Of a DNA stretch of 64,000 nt, positions 63,104 to 64,000 are shown piece after piece. A program made the translations under genes and the position numbers. The notes below the pieces were generated by a model that saw nothing but the letters and a program-made list of their open reading frames with translations, was not told the DNA's origin and did not search any database. Numbering within the stretch: position 1 is the stretch's first letter; each line of letters opens with the position of its first letter. The stretch covers positions 620,001-684,000 of the forward strand of contig NZ_CP173660.1 in the NCBI RefSeq assembly GCF_045038405.1, written 5' to 3'. The stretch is from Sellimonas caecigallum. Lineage in GTDB: Bacteria > Bacillota > Clostridia > Lachnospirales > Lachnospiraceae.

Positions 63104-63853
63104 ATGAATAAACAGAAACCTTGTGTTCTCATAACCGGATCTTCCAGAGGAATCGGCCGGGCATGCGCCCTCCTCTTTGCATCTCGCGGATATCATGTCT
63201 TTTTAAACTGCCGAAGTCATCAGAAAGCCCTTTCGGATGTGGCCTCCAAGATTTCTTCCTTTCCAGGCGGATCCTGCGAGCTCTGCCCGGGAGATGTGGG
63301 AGACCCAGGCGATGTCCGGAAAATCTTTGATTTCATTCGTACTTCAGACTATACGGACGGTGGACTTGACGTCCTCATCAACAATGCCGGCATCTCCCAC
63401 ATCGGCCTTCTAAGCGATATGAGCGACACCGAATGGATGCGTATTGTAAACACAAACCTCTCTTCCGTGTTCTACTGCTGCCGGGAGAGCATTCCCTATA
63501 TGGTATCACGAAAAAAAGGGCGGATCGTGAACGTCTCTTCTATGTGGGGTCAAAGCGGAGCCTCCTGCGAAGCAGCCTACTCCGCCACAAAATCCGGCGT
63601 CCAGGGTCTTACAAGGGCGCTGGCAAAAGAGCTGGCCCCAAGCAATATCCAAGTCAACGCCATCGCCTTCGGTGTGATCGACACGGAGATGAACGCCTGC
63701 CTAAGTCCGGAAGAACGCGAGTCTCTCGCCTACGACATCCCTGCCGGCCGGTTTGCCACAGCCGTGGAAGCGGCCCGCATGATCTGGGATACCGCCCACG
63801 CTCCGGAATATATGACCGGGCAGGTAGTCGGGTTTGACGGTGGTTATTTATAA
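63104..63853 (+). CDS. Short-chain dehydrogenase/reductase, FabG-like
   Basis: 249 residues, Rossmann SDR. Cofactor motif TGSSRGIGRACALLF, NNAGISH, catalytic Ser in VNVSSMWGQ and Tyr-x-x-x-Lys in AYSATKSGVQG. Close to 3-oxoacyl-ACP reductases, but outside any fatty-acid cluster, so another oxo substrate is possible. GGAG is 9 nt from ATG 63104; the ATG at 63098 is too near. Confidence 0.92.
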   Translation: MNKQKPCVLITGSSRGIGRACALLFASRGYHVFLNCRSHQKALSDVASKISSFPGGSCELCPGDVGDPGDVRKIFDFIRTSDYTDGGLDVLINNAGISHIGLLSDMSDTEWMRIVNTNLSSVFYCCRESIPYMVSRKKGRIVNVSSMWGQSGASCEAAYSATKSGVQGLTRALAKELAPSNIQVNAIAFGVIDTEMNACLSPEERESLAYDIPAGRFATAVEAARMIWDTAHAPEYMTGQVVGFDGGYL

Positions 63854-63860
63854 ATCAGTA

Positions 63861-64000
63861 TCAGAGAAAAATCGGATTGCTCCACGCTGTCTTTCCGTAC
63901 CGGTCTGTACATTTTACTCTCACATATTTCTCATGTCCTTTGAGGGTATACTCGCCGCTTTGTATCGTTTCATCCACGGAGCTGCAGACGATAGATCCCC
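63861..64000 (-). CDS. C-terminus of a PHP-type or metallo-hydrolase gene (5' part outside window)
   Basis: The last 45 codons, ending ...TDRYGKTAWSNPIFL, 7 nt beyond the SDR stop in the opposite direction. The ending VRVKCTDRYGKTAWSNPI is typical of the C-terminus of PHP-domain proteins as I recall them, but too little is visible to be sure. Confidence 0.6.
   Translation of the reverse strand, partial: GSIVCSSVDETIQSGEYTLKGHEKYVRVKCTDRYGKTAWSNPIFL

Overview
The window looks like a chromosomal segment of a low-to-mid GC, spore-forming anaerobic Firmicute, most likely a Lachnospiraceae. The support is a complete spoIIA-sigF-spoVA cluster, the DapL (aminotransferase) route to diaminopimelate, a perfect CIRCE element, a valS T-box, IS1182- and IS91-type elements, and AGGAGG-like ribosome binding sites with frequent GTG/TTG starts. 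I cannot name the species from sequence alone.

Layout. 1-6.3 kb: a pseudouridine synthase cut by the window edge, an M18 aminopeptidase, a CcdA/TlpA thiol-redox pair, a small uncharacterised protein and htpG with its CIRCE operator. 6.3-10.8 kb: an ABC exporter whose FtsX-type permease carries about 425 residues of coiled coil. 10.8-17.1 kb: an acetyltransferase, a DUF362/ferredoxin protein, an NfeD-SPFH membrane pair, a MATE exporter and a ClC antiporter. 17.2-17.7 kb: a duplicated tRNA-Gln/tRNA-Pro pair behind one consensus promoter. 17.8-21.9 kb: dapF-dapL, a degenerate deacetylase-like protein and yeiH. 22.0-25.3 kb: an IS1182 element inserted between yeiH and its divergent LysR gene, then a shortened YitT protein. 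25.3-31.5 kb: the full phosphate regulon pstS-C-A-B-phoU-phoB-phoR with a Pho-box-like leader; PstS is circularly permuted. 31.5-40.6 kb: full-length YitT, an HD protein, a PhoH ATPase lacking the start of its PIN domain, ald, an M24B aminopeptidase, topB, a small alarmone synthetase and a cysteine hydrolase. 40.6-43.2 kb: an IS91-like element with its own tyrosine recombinase. 43.3-48.3 kb: spoIIAA-spoIIAB-sigF, a forespore-type promoter, an unrecognised 67-residue membrane protein, then spoVAA-AB-AC-AD-AE. 48.3-56.5 kb: a membrane TPR protein, a 44-residue protein, folC, an LTA-synthase-like enzyme and T-box-controlled valS. 56.5-64 kb: a tight asparaginase/AlkD/GNAT-HAD operon, a second MATE exporter, an FAD dehydrogenase, an HD hydrolase, a FabG-like reductase and the tail of a PHP-type gene.

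The strongest functional units are the phosphate regulon (uptake plus sensing in one run) and the sporulation cluster, where the forespore sigma factor and its regulators are followed by the dipicolinate-channel genes behind a separate forespore promoter. I found no CRISPR array, prophage or clear defence island. The most promising leads are the small membrane protein that opens the spoVA transcript, the permuted PstS, the disarmed PIN-PhoH protein and the terminator-like hairpin over the start of the deacetylase-like gene.
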